A stretch of 64,000 bases of DNA. Origin: G963665925 sp963678925. Its GTDB lineage: Bacteria > Bacillota > Clostridia > Peptostreptococcales > Acidaminobacteraceae. The position numbers were made by a program, and so were the translations under genes. The notes under the pieces are model-generated. The model was given only the letters and a program-made list of their open reading frames with translations, did no database searches and was not told where the DNA came from. The stretch is taken from contig OY787533.1 of NCBI GenBank assembly GCA_963678925.1, positions 4,278,001 to 4,342,000 on the forward strand. Reading direction: 5' to 3'. Positions 7,285 to 15,285 of this stretch are shown piece by piece. Every line of letters begins with the position of its first letter. Positions within the stretch are counted from its first letter, which is position 1.

Positions 7285-8503
7285 AATCGAACTGCTCGCA
7301 CCCGCAGGTGACCTTCAAAAGCTGAAGTTTGCCATCATTTATGGTGCAGATGCCGTATACATCGGCGGTCAAATATTTGGACTGCGTGCTGCGGCGAGAA
7401 ACTTTACTTATGACCAAATGAAGGAAGGCGTTGAGTTTGCGCATGCGCGCGGCAAGAAAGTTTTCCTTGTTATGAATATCATTCCGCATAATGAAGATTT
7501 GGAAGCGCTTGAAAACTATATTGAAGAGATTCGTTCAATTGAGTTCGATGCGATTATCCTTTCCGATCCAGGCACGCTTATGTTCGTAAAAGAGCATCTG
7601 CCGGGTATGGAAGTCCACCTGAGCACTCAGGCAAACAACACCAACTATATGAGCGCTAAATTCTGGCAGTCTCAAGGTGTAGCGCGTGTTATTCTTGCGC
7701 GGGAACTGTCTCTGGCGGAAATCAAGAACACAGCTGAAAAGGTGCCTGATCTTGATTTTGAAGCCTTCATGCACGGTGCTATGTGCATATCCTATTCTGG
7801 TCGCTGTTTGCTCAGCAATTACATGGTGGGTAAGGATGCCAACCGTGGCGAATGCAAACACGCGTGCAGGTGGGAGTACGTTCTCATGGAGAAAAAGCGT
7901 GACGGTGAATACTATCCTGTTGTCGAGGACGAGACAGGGACTTACTTTTTCAATTCAAAAGACTTATGCATGATTGAGCATATTCCTGAGCTGATTGAGT
8001 CTGGTCTGACAAGCCTTAAAATTGAAGGCAGAATGAAGAGTCTGTACTACGTCGCAAACATCGTGCGCGTTTACAGAAAAGCCATTGACGAGTATTACAA
8101 GAATCCTGAAGGCTTCAAATATGATCCACAGTGGATGGAAGAAATTCAAAAGGCGAGCCATAGAGAGTTTTCTACGGGCTTCTATTTTGATAGACCATCC
8201 CATGAAGATCAGCACTATGGAACAAGTGCTTATACAAGAGAATATGATTTTCTTGGAATCATCCAATCTTATGATCCTGAGACTGGACTTGCTGTCATTG
8301 AGCAGCGCAATAAGATGTCTGTTGGCGACACCATAGAAATTATGGGTCCGGATTATGTGCAGATTGACCAGGTTATCGGGTATATGGAAAATGAACGCGG
8401 CTATGAAATCGAAGATGCACCACATGCGCAGCAAATTATAAAAATGCGTATGGATGCACCGGTTGAACCATATTATATTCTTAGAAAGAGAAAGGATGAT
8501 TAG
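7277..8503 (+). CDS. trhP: U32 peptidase-family protein, tRNA U34 hydroxylation (TrhP type)
   Basis: 408 residues. It starts KIELLAPAGDLQKLKFAI, the U32 family signature, and carries the cysteine-rich core MHGAMCISYSGRCLLSNYM then GECKHACRWEY, whose four Cys are Fe-S ligand candidates. U32 proteins of this type (YrrN/YrrO, YegQ) make 5-hydroxyuridine at tRNA position 34 with prephenate; they were long misnamed proteases. B. subtilis has two genes here and this window only one, closer to YrrO by its length. Start at ATG 7277 with GGAGG 8 bases upstream. Confidence 0.88.
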   Translation: MNKIELLAPAGDLQKLKFAIIYGADAVYIGGQIFGLRAAARNFTYDQMKEGVEFAHARGKKVFLVMNIIPHNEDLEALENYIEEIRSIEFDAIILSDPGTLMFVKEHLPGMEVHLSTQANNTNYMSAKFWQSQGVARVILARELSLAEIKNTAEKVPDLDFEAFMHGAMCISYSGRCLLSNYMVGKDANRGECKHACRWEYVLMEKKRDGEYYPVVEDETGTYFFNSKDLCMIEHIPELIESGLTSLKIEGRMKSLYYVANIVRVYRKAIDEYYKNPEGFKYDPQWMEEIQKASHREFSTGFYFDRPSHEDQHYGTSAYTREYDFLGIIQSYDPETGLAVIEQRNKMSVGDTIEIMGPDYVQIDQVIGYMENERGYEIEDAPHAQQIIKMRMDAPVEPYYILRKRKDD

Positions 8504-8504
8504 A

Positions 8505-9134
8505 GTGAGCAAGCCGATTGTCATAGGAATCTGTGGGGGCACGGGTTCTGGCAAAAGCACTGTAGCTAGGGCGATTTTTGAGTCCCTGCCGGAAACAAAT
8601 ATTTCAATTATTGAACAGGATGCTTATTATAAAGATCAATCCGATCTCGTGATGGAAGAACGCATCAAGACCAATTATGACCATCCACTGGCTTTTGATA
8701 CAGACCTGCTGATTGCACATATCAAAGAGCTTACAAACGGCGGTTCTGTCAATAAGCCGATTTATGACTTTTCCCAGCACACGCGCTCATCTGAAAGTGT
8801 ACATATCCTTCCAAGAGATATCATCATCATCGAAGGCATTATGATTTTTGAAGATCACAGGCTGCGTGAGCTGATGGATATAAAAATATTCGTTGATACA
8901 GATGCAGATATTCGTATTATCAGACGTATTACACGTGATATTCGTGAAAGAGGCAGAACGCTGGAATCTGTAATCGGTCAGTATCTATCTACAGTGAAAC
9001 CGGCACATGAGCAGTTCATCGAGCCGACAAAGAAGTTTGCAGACCTGATTATTCCTGAAGGCGGATATAACAAGGTTGCCATTGACATTATGGTGGCAAA
9101 GGTTAAATCCATCATTTCAGAAAAGCAAAAATAA
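8505..9134 (+). CDS. udk: Uridine kinase
   Basis: 209 residues with Walker A GGTGSGKST at the N-terminus, DQDAYYKD-like EQDAYYKDQ, NYDHPLAFD, PIYDFSQHTR and the RRITRDIRERGR lid region. It phosphorylates uridine and cytidine in pyrimidine salvage. The likely start is GTG at 8505 (MSKPIVIGICGG), two bases after the upstream stop, with AAAGGA 8 bases before it; ATG 8496 is in frame but too close to that site. It is the last gene of the mltG-trmR-trhP-udk unit and is followed by a strong terminator. Confidence 0.94.
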   Translation: MSKPIVIGICGGTGSGKSTVARAIFESLPETNISIIEQDAYYKDQSDLVMEERIKTNYDHPLAFDTDLLIAHIKELTNGGSVNKPIYDFSQHTRSSESVHILPRDIIIIEGIMIFEDHRLRELMDIKIFVDTDADIRIIRRITRDIRERGRTLESVIGQYLSTVKPAHEQFIEPTKKFADLIIPEGGYNKVAIDIMVAKVKSIISEKQK

Positions 9135-9169
9135 AACACAGAAATAGTACAGTGTATTCATATGCTGTT

Positions 9170-9194
9170 AGCTTGTAGACAACGTCGACAAGCT
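9170..9194 (+). repeat. 11-bp imperfect hairpin before the udk terminator
   Basis: AGCTTGTAGAC (9170-9180) and GTCGACAAGCT (9184-9194) pair with one mismatch and a 3-base loop. CTGTTAG occurs on both sides (9165-9171 and 9193-9199). Together with the terminator 19 bases later it makes a compact two-stem RNA 3' end. Confidence 0.55.
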
Positions 9195-9212
9195 GTTAGA
9201 CTGGTGAAACGA

Positions 9213-9245
9213 GGCTCCCTAATCAGAAGATTAGGGAGCCTTTTT
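9213..9245 (+). terminator. Intrinsic terminator of udk
   Basis: A perfect 12-bp stem GGCTCCCTAATC / GATTAGGGAGCC (9213-9224, 9229-9240) with loop AGAA, followed by TTTTT. Confidence 0.95.
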
Positions 9246-9318
9246 GCACCTATTGCAGTGTCTGTAACCATAGTAGAGATTGTTTTTAAGAAAAACATCT
9301 CAAATTTTATTTTGGTGA

Positions 9319-9327
9319 TGCTATAAT
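9319..9327 (+). promoter_or_regulatory. Extended -10 promoter of the sensor kinase operon
   Basis: TGCTATAAT is an exact extended -10 element. The -35 region (CTCAAA at 17 bases) is weak. It is 48 bases before the kinase start codon. Confidence 0.6.
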
Positions 9328-9374
9328 AATAGAGTATTTATAAATTCTATAGACTTGAGATTGTGGAGGTCTAG

Positions 9375-11087
9375 ATGGGCACCAATATGATTTTAGAAAT
9401 GGGCAACAAATTTGCCATGCTATTTGTTTTTGCCTATGTAATAACGAGAATAAAAGGCTTCAGGCGTATTTTAGGTCGACCAGCATTGACTTTGAAGGAC
9501 AAGCTCAAACTCTCCGTCATTTTTGGCGTGTTTGGCATTATTGGAACCTACTTCAGTGTCGAGTTCTACGACGCCCTTCTCAACACACGAATTATAGGTG
9601 TCGCTGCGGGTGGTCTTCTTGGTGGACCGCTTGTTGGACTCTTGTCTGGAACAATTGCAGGAATCCATAGGGGACTCATGCCGGCAGGAACTGTCACGCA
9701 GTTTGCCTGTGCGGTGTCACCGCCCCTTGAAGGCCTCATGGCTGGTTTTGTGGGACTCTGGATCAGAGACAAGGAAAACAAGTGGATTTACGCTGCTATG
9801 ACCGGTGTGCTTGGCGAACTCATGCGTAAGGTTTCCGTCCTTATATTTGTAAAACCATTTTCACTGGCGCTTCTGACTGTAAAAAACATTACGCTGCCGA
9901 TGGTTTTGATCAATGGCGTTGGTCTTGCACTGCTCTTCATGATTATGGAAAATCTGCTCAGTGATGAAGAACTTGAAATAGCAAGAACCGCAGAGCTTGC
10001 CCTTGATATAGCCGATCGGGCAGTTGTCTATTTGAAAAACGGCCTTCATGCGGCTGAAATACAAAATATTGCCGATCTCATTTATGAAATGAGTGAGTAT
10101 ACGGCAGTGACCATCACCGACAGGTCCAACATCCTAGCCCATGTAGGCGCCAGCACAGTGCGACATGAGGTGGGTAAACCCATTGTTACACGCCTTACGG
10201 AGGATATTCTCAGGACCGGTGAAATGCGTATGTACAGGACTTGTCCTGAACCGCATTGCAATGAACGTGTAAATTGCCCGCTTAAGTCGGTCATTATATT
10301 TCCCTTAATTGAAGATGGACAGTCCATTGGTACTGTGAAAATGTATAAGGGTTTTCATCAGGATATGACCAAAATTGATGAAAAGTTTGGTGAAGGTCTT
10401 GCAAAGCTATTTGAGACCATGCTTACCATGAACAAGTTTCAGAAGCTGTCGGAACATGTTAAGGAAGCGGAGCTCAAGGCCCTGCAAGCCCAGATCAATC
10501 CGCATTTTCTATTTAACTCTCTGACAGTCATTTCATCGCTTTGCCGGACAGATCCGCCAAGGGCACGTGATCTTGTCTATCATTTAAGCACTTATTTTAG
10601 ACAAAACTTGAATGGCAATCGTGACATGGTCAGCATTCAAACTGAAATCAACCACGTAAAGGCCTATGTAGAAATAGAAAAGGCAAGACTGGGAGAAAAG
10701 CTTGAAATCATGTACGACATCGAAGAAGACGCAGTACTCAATCTGCCGCCACTTCTTCTTCAGCCAATTGTGGAAAATGCAATAAAGCACGGCATTTATC
10801 CCAAAAACAGCAAGGGTCATGTAACAATTTCACTGAAGAAAAGGGAAAATGGCATGCATATCCTAATTGCGGATGACGGCGTAGGCATGTCTGAAGAAAT
10901 TGTTCAGAGAATACAGGCGCGACGAAAGGCGCATACGGGCTCGATCGGGCTGAGTAATGTAATTGAGAGACTGATTGGTCATTTTGGCGATGGCTGCAAG
11001 TTCGAAATAAAAAGTGAAATAGATAAGGGGACACGTGTTGAAATATTCATAGTTGACGAACAGAGAGCACAAGGTGGGGTTGCTTAA
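9375..11087 (+). CDS. LytS-type sensor histidine kinase
   Basis: 570 residues. The N-terminal membrane domain (about residues 1-195) has the 5TMR-LYT signature NTRIIGVAAGGLLGGPLVG...GIHRG. A GAF-like domain (about 205-345) contains a Cys cluster, TCPEPHCNERVNC, near 289-301. The His_kinase domain follows with the phospho-acceptor H377 in QAQINPHFLFNSL, then an ATPase with PIVENAIKHGI and DDGVGM. This architecture matches LytS, YehU (BtsS) and YpdA, which sense small metabolites such as pyruvate or envelope state. Start ATG 9375 after GGAGGT. The stop overlaps the next ATG by one base. Confidence 0.9.
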   Translation: MGTNMILEMGNKFAMLFVFAYVITRIKGFRRILGRPALTLKDKLKLSVIFGVFGIIGTYFSVEFYDALLNTRIIGVAAGGLLGGPLVGLLSGTIAGIHRGLMPAGTVTQFACAVSPPLEGLMAGFVGLWIRDKENKWIYAAMTGVLGELMRKVSVLIFVKPFSLALLTVKNITLPMVLINGVGLALLFMIMENLLSDEELEIARTAELALDIADRAVVYLKNGLHAAEIQNIADLIYEMSEYTAVTITDRSNILAHVGASTVRHEVGKPIVTRLTEDILRTGEMRMYRTCPEPHCNERVNCPLKSVIIFPLIEDGQSIGTVKMYKGFHQDMTKIDEKFGEGLAKLFETMLTMNKFQKLSEHVKEAELKALQAQINPHFLFNSLTVISSLCRTDPPRARDLVYHLSTYFRQNLNGNRDMVSIQTEINHVKAYVEIEKARLGEKLEIMYDIEEDAVLNLPPLLLQPIVENAIKHGIYPKNSKGHVTISLKKRENGMHILIADDGVGMSEEIVQRIQARRKAHTGSIGLSNVIERLIGHFGDGCKFEIKSEIDKGTRVEIFIVDEQRAQGGVA

Positions 11088-11812
11088 TGAGAGTACTTAT
11101 TGTAGATGACGAACCATTTATTAGAGATGAGCTGAAATATTTCCTCAGCAAGCATGATGATGTGGAGACAGTTGGGGAGACCGGTCATGGTGATGAAGCG
11201 CTGGAGTTAGTTACAGCACTGAAACCGGATGTTGTTTTCCTGGATATAGAGCTGCAGTATACCAATGGCATTTCCATAGCGCGCCGACTCAATGAAATGG
11301 AGAATCCGCCAGCTATTGTATTTGCCACAGCCTATGACAAATATGCTGTACTTGGCTATGAAATCGATGTGGTGGACTATATCCTCAAGCCCTTTTCTGA
11401 AGCACGTATTGCGAAAACCATATCAAAGCTGAAGACCAAACCGCAGGGGGTAAATGAGACTGTATCGGTCTCTGTTGACCGCTTGGGCAAGATTTGTGTT
11501 TCAAAGGATGACAAGCTTTACATAAAATCCATTGAAGATATTGTCTTCTTCGAAGCTCAGAACAAGTCTGTCAAGGTCATATGTGATGGTGGTGAGTTTG
11601 CCTGTCAATATACCCTGAAAGAGCTGGAAGAATGGCTGCCGCAGGATAATTTCGTTAGGGTACACAAGTCCTTTATCGTCAACCTGGATCATATTGAGGA
11701 AATTGTTCCTTGGTTTAATTATACAATCAAACTCACTATGAAGGATCGTGATGATGAGGTCATTGTCAATCGTTCATATGTCAAAGCCTTCAAAGCACTG
11801 CTTAATATTTGA
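11087..11812 (+). CDS. LytTR-family response regulator
   Basis: 241 residues. The receiver domain (1-120) has acidic pair D7/D8, phospho-acceptor D53 in VFLDIEL, and YILKPFSE. The C-terminal LytTR DNA-binding domain (about 140-240) includes DIVFFEAQNKSVKV, WLPQDNFVRVHKSFIVNL and VNRSYVKAFK. It is translationally coupled to the kinase (TAATG). LytTR proteins bind pairs of roughly 9-bp direct repeats about 21 bp apart; exactly such a pair lies just downstream, in front of the TAXI-TRAP transporter. Confidence 0.93.
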   Translation: MRVLIVDDEPFIRDELKYFLSKHDDVETVGETGHGDEALELVTALKPDVVFLDIELQYTNGISIARRLNEMENPPAIVFATAYDKYAVLGYEIDVVDYILKPFSEARIAKTISKLKTKPQGVNETVSVSVDRLGKICVSKDDKLYIKSIEDIVFFEAQNKSVKVICDGGEFACQYTLKELEEWLPQDNFVRVHKSFIVNLDHIEEIVPWFNYTIKLTMKDRDDEVIVNRSYVKAFKALLNI

Positions 11813-11818
11813 TCACAC

Positions 11819-11849
11819 AAAACACACCTACACAAGGGTGTGTTTTTTT
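11819..11849 (+). terminator. Terminator of the two-component operon
   Basis: AAAACACACC (11819-11828) pairs with GGTGTGTTTT (11837-11846), followed by more T to 11849. It ends the kinase-regulator transcript directly before the predicted operator. Confidence 0.9.
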
Positions 11850-11884
11850 ATGCAACTTACTCCTGTATTGATGCAACTTGCGCC
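11850..11884 (+). promoter_or_regulatory. Predicted LytTR operator: two direct repeats 21 bp apart
   Basis: ATGCAACTT occurs at 11850-11858 and 11871-11879. The match continues as nCnCC (ATGCAACTTACTCC, ATGCAACTTGCGCC). Repeat start to repeat start is 21 bp, two helical turns, the known geometry of LytTR-domain sites such as those of AgrA and BtsR. The pair ends just upstream of the expected -35 position of the TAXI promoter, as for an activator. Confidence 0.65.
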
Positions 11885-11912
11885 GAATTCGTTTTCACAA
11901 ATGCATTCTTCC

Positions 11913-11918
11913 TATAAA
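11913..11918 (+). promoter_or_regulatory. Probable -10 element of the TAXI-TRAP operon
   Basis: TATAAA lies 51 bases before the receptor start codon. No good -35 is present (CGTTTT at 17 bases), which fits dependence on an activator bound to the upstream repeats. Confidence 0.45.
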
Positions 11919-11968
11919 GTATGGGTGTAAGGAAAACGTTTATATTACTAGGATACAGGGGGAAGAAT

Positions 11969-12958
11969 ATGAAAAAATTTGCGGCATTATTATTATCGTT
12001 AGTTCTTGCGTCTGCAACGCTTGCAGGATGTACACCAGCTGGAGGCGGCGGTTCAACGGAAGACAGCAGCGCTTCAGGCGGTCAGAACTACGTAACGGTT
12101 GCAACTGGGGGAAGTTCGGGTGCCTATTACGCGCTGGGCGGTACTGTTGCTAATCTTCTAAATGAAAACATCGAAAATATGAATGCATCTGTTCAATCGA
12201 CAGGCGCTTCAGCAGTTAACTCTACACTGCTTAACCAAGGCAAAGCTGAGCTTGCATTCGCAATGAATGACGTTGTCAACTATGCTTATACAGGCACTGA
12301 GACATTCTCAGACAAGGAAGCAATGGATAATCTACGTGGTGTGGCTGCTCTATACCCAAACTTCGTTCAGCTGATCACACTGGATGACACAGGTATTCAA
12401 GAAGTCGCTGACCTGAACGGCAAGCGTGTCGGCGTTGGTGCACCAGGCAGTGGTACAGAAGTCAATGCTAGACAGATTCTAATGGCACATGGCATGACTT
12501 ATGATGATGTAGACGAGGACTTCCTATCTTATGCTGAGGCAGTTGAGCAGCTTAAGAACGGTGCTGTAGATGCGGCATTCCTGACTTCAGGTATTCCAAA
12601 CTCAGCGATCATGGATCTTGCTACTACTAAAGACGTTAAAATTGTACCGATCAGACAAGCGGCAGTAGATGGACTTGCGGCAGACTTCCCGTTCTATACA
12701 TCAGAAATGATTCCTGCTGGTACATATGACAACACTGAAGACGTTGAAACTGCAGCAGTTACAACACTTCTAGTGACAAGTTCCGATGTAAGCGAAGACC
12801 TGGTATACGAAATGACTAAAACGATTTTCGAAAATCTGGATGCCCTTGGCCAAACACACTCTTCTGGCAAGAAAATCTCTCTTGAAAAAGTAAGAGTAGG
12901 TATGCCAATTCCAATGCATGCAGGTGCAGAGAAGTACTTCGAAGAGCAAGGTAAGTAA
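11969..12958 (+). CDS. TAXI-family TRAP transporter substrate-binding lipoprotein
   Basis: 329 residues. The signal KKFAALLLSLVLASATLAGC has lipobox LAGC, followed by a Gly/Ser-rich linker. The mature part carries TAXI-family motifs: VTVATGGSSGAYYALGG, the QSTGASAVNS region, and GKRVGVGAPGSGTEVNA. It should capture a small organic anion outside the cell and hand it to the fused permease encoded next. TAXI substrates are mostly unknown (glutamate in one structural study). Start ATG 11969 after AGGGGGAAG. Confidence 0.92.
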   Translation: MKKFAALLLSLVLASATLAGCTPAGGGGSTEDSSASGGQNYVTVATGGSSGAYYALGGTVANLLNENIENMNASVQSTGASAVNSTLLNQGKAELAFAMNDVVNYAYTGTETFSDKEAMDNLRGVAALYPNFVQLITLDDTGIQEVADLNGKRVGVGAPGSGTEVNARQILMAHGMTYDDVDEDFLSYAEAVEQLKNGAVDAAFLTSGIPNSAIMDLATTKDVKIVPIRQAAVDGLAADFPFYTSEMIPAGTYDNTEDVETAAVTTLLVTSSDVSEDLVYEMTKTIFENLDALGQTHSSGKKISLEKVRVGMPIPMHAGAEKYFEEQGK

Positions 12959-12980
12959 GCTTAGATGTTATGAATCAACT

Positions 12981-13029
12981 CAGGAGATTTTTGCAGCGGT
13001 AAAAATCTCCTGTTTCACATAAATGTGAA
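12981..13029 (+). other. Intra-operon hairpins between TAXI receptor and permease
   Basis: CAGGAGATTTTT (12981-12992) pairs perfectly with AAAAATCTCCTG (13001-13012) over an 8-base loop, followed by only TTT. A second small stem TTCACAT/ATGTGAA (13014-13029) follows. This probably acts as a partial terminator or mRNA 3' stabiliser, giving more receptor than permease, as is common in binding-protein operons. Confidence 0.7.
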
Positions 13030-13057
13030 GTTTTGTTGAAAATGTGAGGAGAAATAT

Positions 13058-15016
13058 ATGGAAAATACGAAAAAGAAAGAAAGCGAAAAGATTGATCAGG
13101 CCGAGCTGCTTGAGCAATTTGACGTAGAATCAAGATTCAGGAGACTCTCAAGAAAAAGTGTTCCTGGTATGATTGTCTTCATCGCATGTGTTGGTCTAGC
13201 ACTTTTTCATCTTTATACTGCATGGACGGGTCCATTGGTAACCCTAATGCATAGAGCTGTACATACAACAGTGGTTATGGCACTTATATTTGTTTTATAT
13301 CCTTTCACTAAAAAATCAGACAAGACAAAACCAAGTATTTTCGACTGGGTTTTTGCAGCATTGTCCCTGGTAACGGGCGGTTATATTGTACTGAATTACT
13401 CAGAACTGGTTACACGCGCAGGTATGCCGACACAACCCGATATTATTATGGGCTTTATCATAATTGCACTCGTCCTTGAAGCAGGTAGAAGAATTGCGGG
13501 TAAGGAAATTGCAATCCTCGCAATCATCTTTATGGCATACGCATATTTCGGTCCACTTCTTCCAGGATTCATTTCGCACAGAGGCTACTCCCTGCCAGAT
13601 ATTGCGGAATACATGTACCTGACAACTGAAGGTGTTTTCGGAATAGCAATTGGTGTTTCATCGACCTACATATTCCTGTTTGTCCTCTTTGGAGCTTTCC
13701 TTGGCAAATCGGGCATGGGTCAGTTCTTTAATGATCTAGCCATGGCCATTGCGGGAAGCGGCAAAGGTGGTCCGGCCAAGGTTGCTGTTGTTTCAAGTGG
13801 TCTTCTGGGTTCAATTAACGGCAGTGCGGTAGCAAATGTTGTTACTACAGGTGCCTTTACAATTCCGCTTATGAAGAAAATTGGCTATGAGCCTGAATTT
13901 GCTGGTGCTGTAGAAGCGACAGCTTCCTGCGGGGGTCAGATCCTGCCACCGGTAATGGGTGCGACAGCATTCATCATGGCAGAGTACCTGGGTCTTCCAT
14001 ATATTAAAATTGCAGCAGTTGCGGTTGTTCCAGCCCTTCTTTATTACTTGGGCGTTATTACAATCATTCATCTGCGTGCATCTAAAAAAGGTCTTGTGGG
14101 TCTTCCAAAAGACCAGCTGCCAAAAGTCAGTGCGGTTATGAAAGAACGTGGACATCTTTTGATTCCACTGGTTGGTCTGCTGTATCTATTGATCAAGGGC
14201 TATACGCCAATCTACGCGGCCTTCTACTCAATTCTGCTTACAATAGGCGCGAGTGCCCTAAGAAAAGATACACGAATGAGCTTCAACGACATTATTGATG
14301 CACTTGAAGAAGGTACACGTACTGCCTTGGGCGTAGCTATGGCCTGTGCTACTGTAGGACTCATAATCGGCGTTGCTACATTGACCGGTTTTGGTCTTAA
14401 ACTTGCTGGCGCAATCCTATTCCTTGGAAAAGGAAACCTCTTTGCAACACTCGTGCTCACAATGATTGCGTGTATCGTACTTGGCATGGGACTTCCATCT
14501 ATTCCAGCCTACATTATCACTGCAACAATGGCGGCACCAGCACTTGCTGAGATGGGTATTCCACCGCTGGTTTCACACATGTTTGTATTCTACTTTGGCA
14601 TGCTCGCCAACCTGACACCGCCAGTAGCCCTTGCAGCATTTGCAGGAGCCGGTATAGCAGGGGGCAATACGACGCAAACAGGTATACAAGCCGTGAAAAT
14701 AGCTCTAGCAGGATTCGTCGTTCCCTACATTTTCGCTTTCAACAACTCGCTCCTGCTGATTGATACGACATTTGCAGAAGCATCCGTTGTTATTGTCACA
14801 GCAATCATCGGTGTATTCGCTCTGGGTGTTGGTGTGGAAGGATATCTGTTCAAAGCCACAAACCTAGTTGTCAGATTAATGTTCTTTGTATCTGCACTAT
14901 GCTTGATTATACCAGGTATCCAAACAGATATAATCGGTATTGCCTTATTCGCTGTCCTTTGCTTCATCGAGCAAAAGGGAAGCAAAAGCAAAAATGCCGA
15001 AGCAGTAAACGTTTAA
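13058..15016 (+). CDS. TRAP transporter permease, fused small and large subunits (TAXI type)
   Basis: 652 residues, strongly hydrophobic. A roughly 40-residue charged cytoplasmic N-terminus precedes 4 helices (DctQ-like part). The DctM-like large part has the motifs GSINGSAVANVVTTGAFTIP, ATASCGGQILPPVMGA and GMGLPSIPAYIITATMAAP, and TPPVALAAFAGAGIAGG. It uses an ion gradient to import the solute delivered by the TAXI protein encoded immediately upstream. ATG 13058 follows TGAGGAGAAAT. It ends the operon; a DUF1850 gene that often accompanies such systems lies on the opposite strand beyond it. Confidence 0.94.
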   Translation: MENTKKKESEKIDQAELLEQFDVESRFRRLSRKSVPGMIVFIACVGLALFHLYTAWTGPLVTLMHRAVHTTVVMALIFVLYPFTKKSDKTKPSIFDWVFAALSLVTGGYIVLNYSELVTRAGMPTQPDIIMGFIIIALVLEAGRRIAGKEIAILAIIFMAYAYFGPLLPGFISHRGYSLPDIAEYMYLTTEGVFGIAIGVSSTYIFLFVLFGAFLGKSGMGQFFNDLAMAIAGSGKGGPAKVAVVSSGLLGSINGSAVANVVTTGAFTIPLMKKIGYEPEFAGAVEATASCGGQILPPVMGATAFIMAEYLGLPYIKIAAVAVVPALLYYLGVITIIHLRASKKGLVGLPKDQLPKVSAVMKERGHLLIPLVGLLYLLIKGYTPIYAAFYSILLTIGASALRKDTRMSFNDIIDALEEGTRTALGVAMACATVGLIIGVATLTGFGLKLAGAILFLGKGNLFATLVLTMIACIVLGMGLPSIPAYIITATMAAPALAEMGIPPLVSHMFVFYFGMLANLTPPVALAAFAGAGIAGGNTTQTGIQAVKIALAGFVVPYIFAFNNSLLLIDTTFAEASVVIVTAIIGVFALGVGVEGYLFKATNLVVRLMFFVSALCLIIPGIQTDIIGIALFAVLCFIEQKGSKSKNAEAVNV

Positions 15017-15027
15017 TTTTTCTCCCT

Positions 15028-15077
15028 AACATAAGGAAAAGAGAGGTGACTTAGGTCATCTCTCTTTTCCTTATGTT
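15028..15077. terminator. Very long hairpin between convergent transcription units
   Basis: A 23-base arm (15028-15050) is the reverse complement of 15055-15077 except for one G-T pair, with loop TTAG. It lies between the TRAP permease and the convergent DUF1850 gene and probably stops both transcripts. Neither side has a clean U-tract, so it may work as a roadblock or processing site. Confidence 0.65.
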
Positions 15078-15112
15078 CAGACTGTTGACAAACTCTGAAA
15101 TCCTGCGTTGCT

Positions 15113-15187
15113 GGATGAAATCAACTCTAATCACGTACGAGAGCACGCTCCTAGAGCGGATTTCATCCGCGCTGCTCTGATTACGAA
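15113..15187. repeat. Palindrome-rich REP-like element
   Basis: GGATGAAATC (15113-15122) recurs inverted as GATTTCATCC (15159-15168). A nested GCGGAT-TTC-ATCCGC hairpin occupies 15156-15170, and AGAGCA (15140-15145) faces TGCTCT at 15173-15178. Clustered palindromes like this are typical of dispersed extragenic repeats at gene ends. Whether copies occur elsewhere cannot be checked here. The rest of 15078-15285 shows no gene. Confidence 0.45.
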
Positions 15188-15285
15188 TTACGTTTTCAAA
15201 TTAAAGCACAAATAAAAGCACTCGAGTTTACATAAATACATTACGTATACCAGAGCGCTTTCTATTATGATTTCTCAAGAAGCTT

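Noticed and set aside
7964..8560. 198-codon open frame on the - strand
   Set aside because: Antisense to the U32 protein and the udk start; composition looks like a shadow of the + strand genes.
15028..15077. Long hairpin read as an ordinary rho-independent terminator
   Set aside because: The stem is much longer than usual and neither strand has a U-tract after it, so I list it as an atypical terminator or roadblock.
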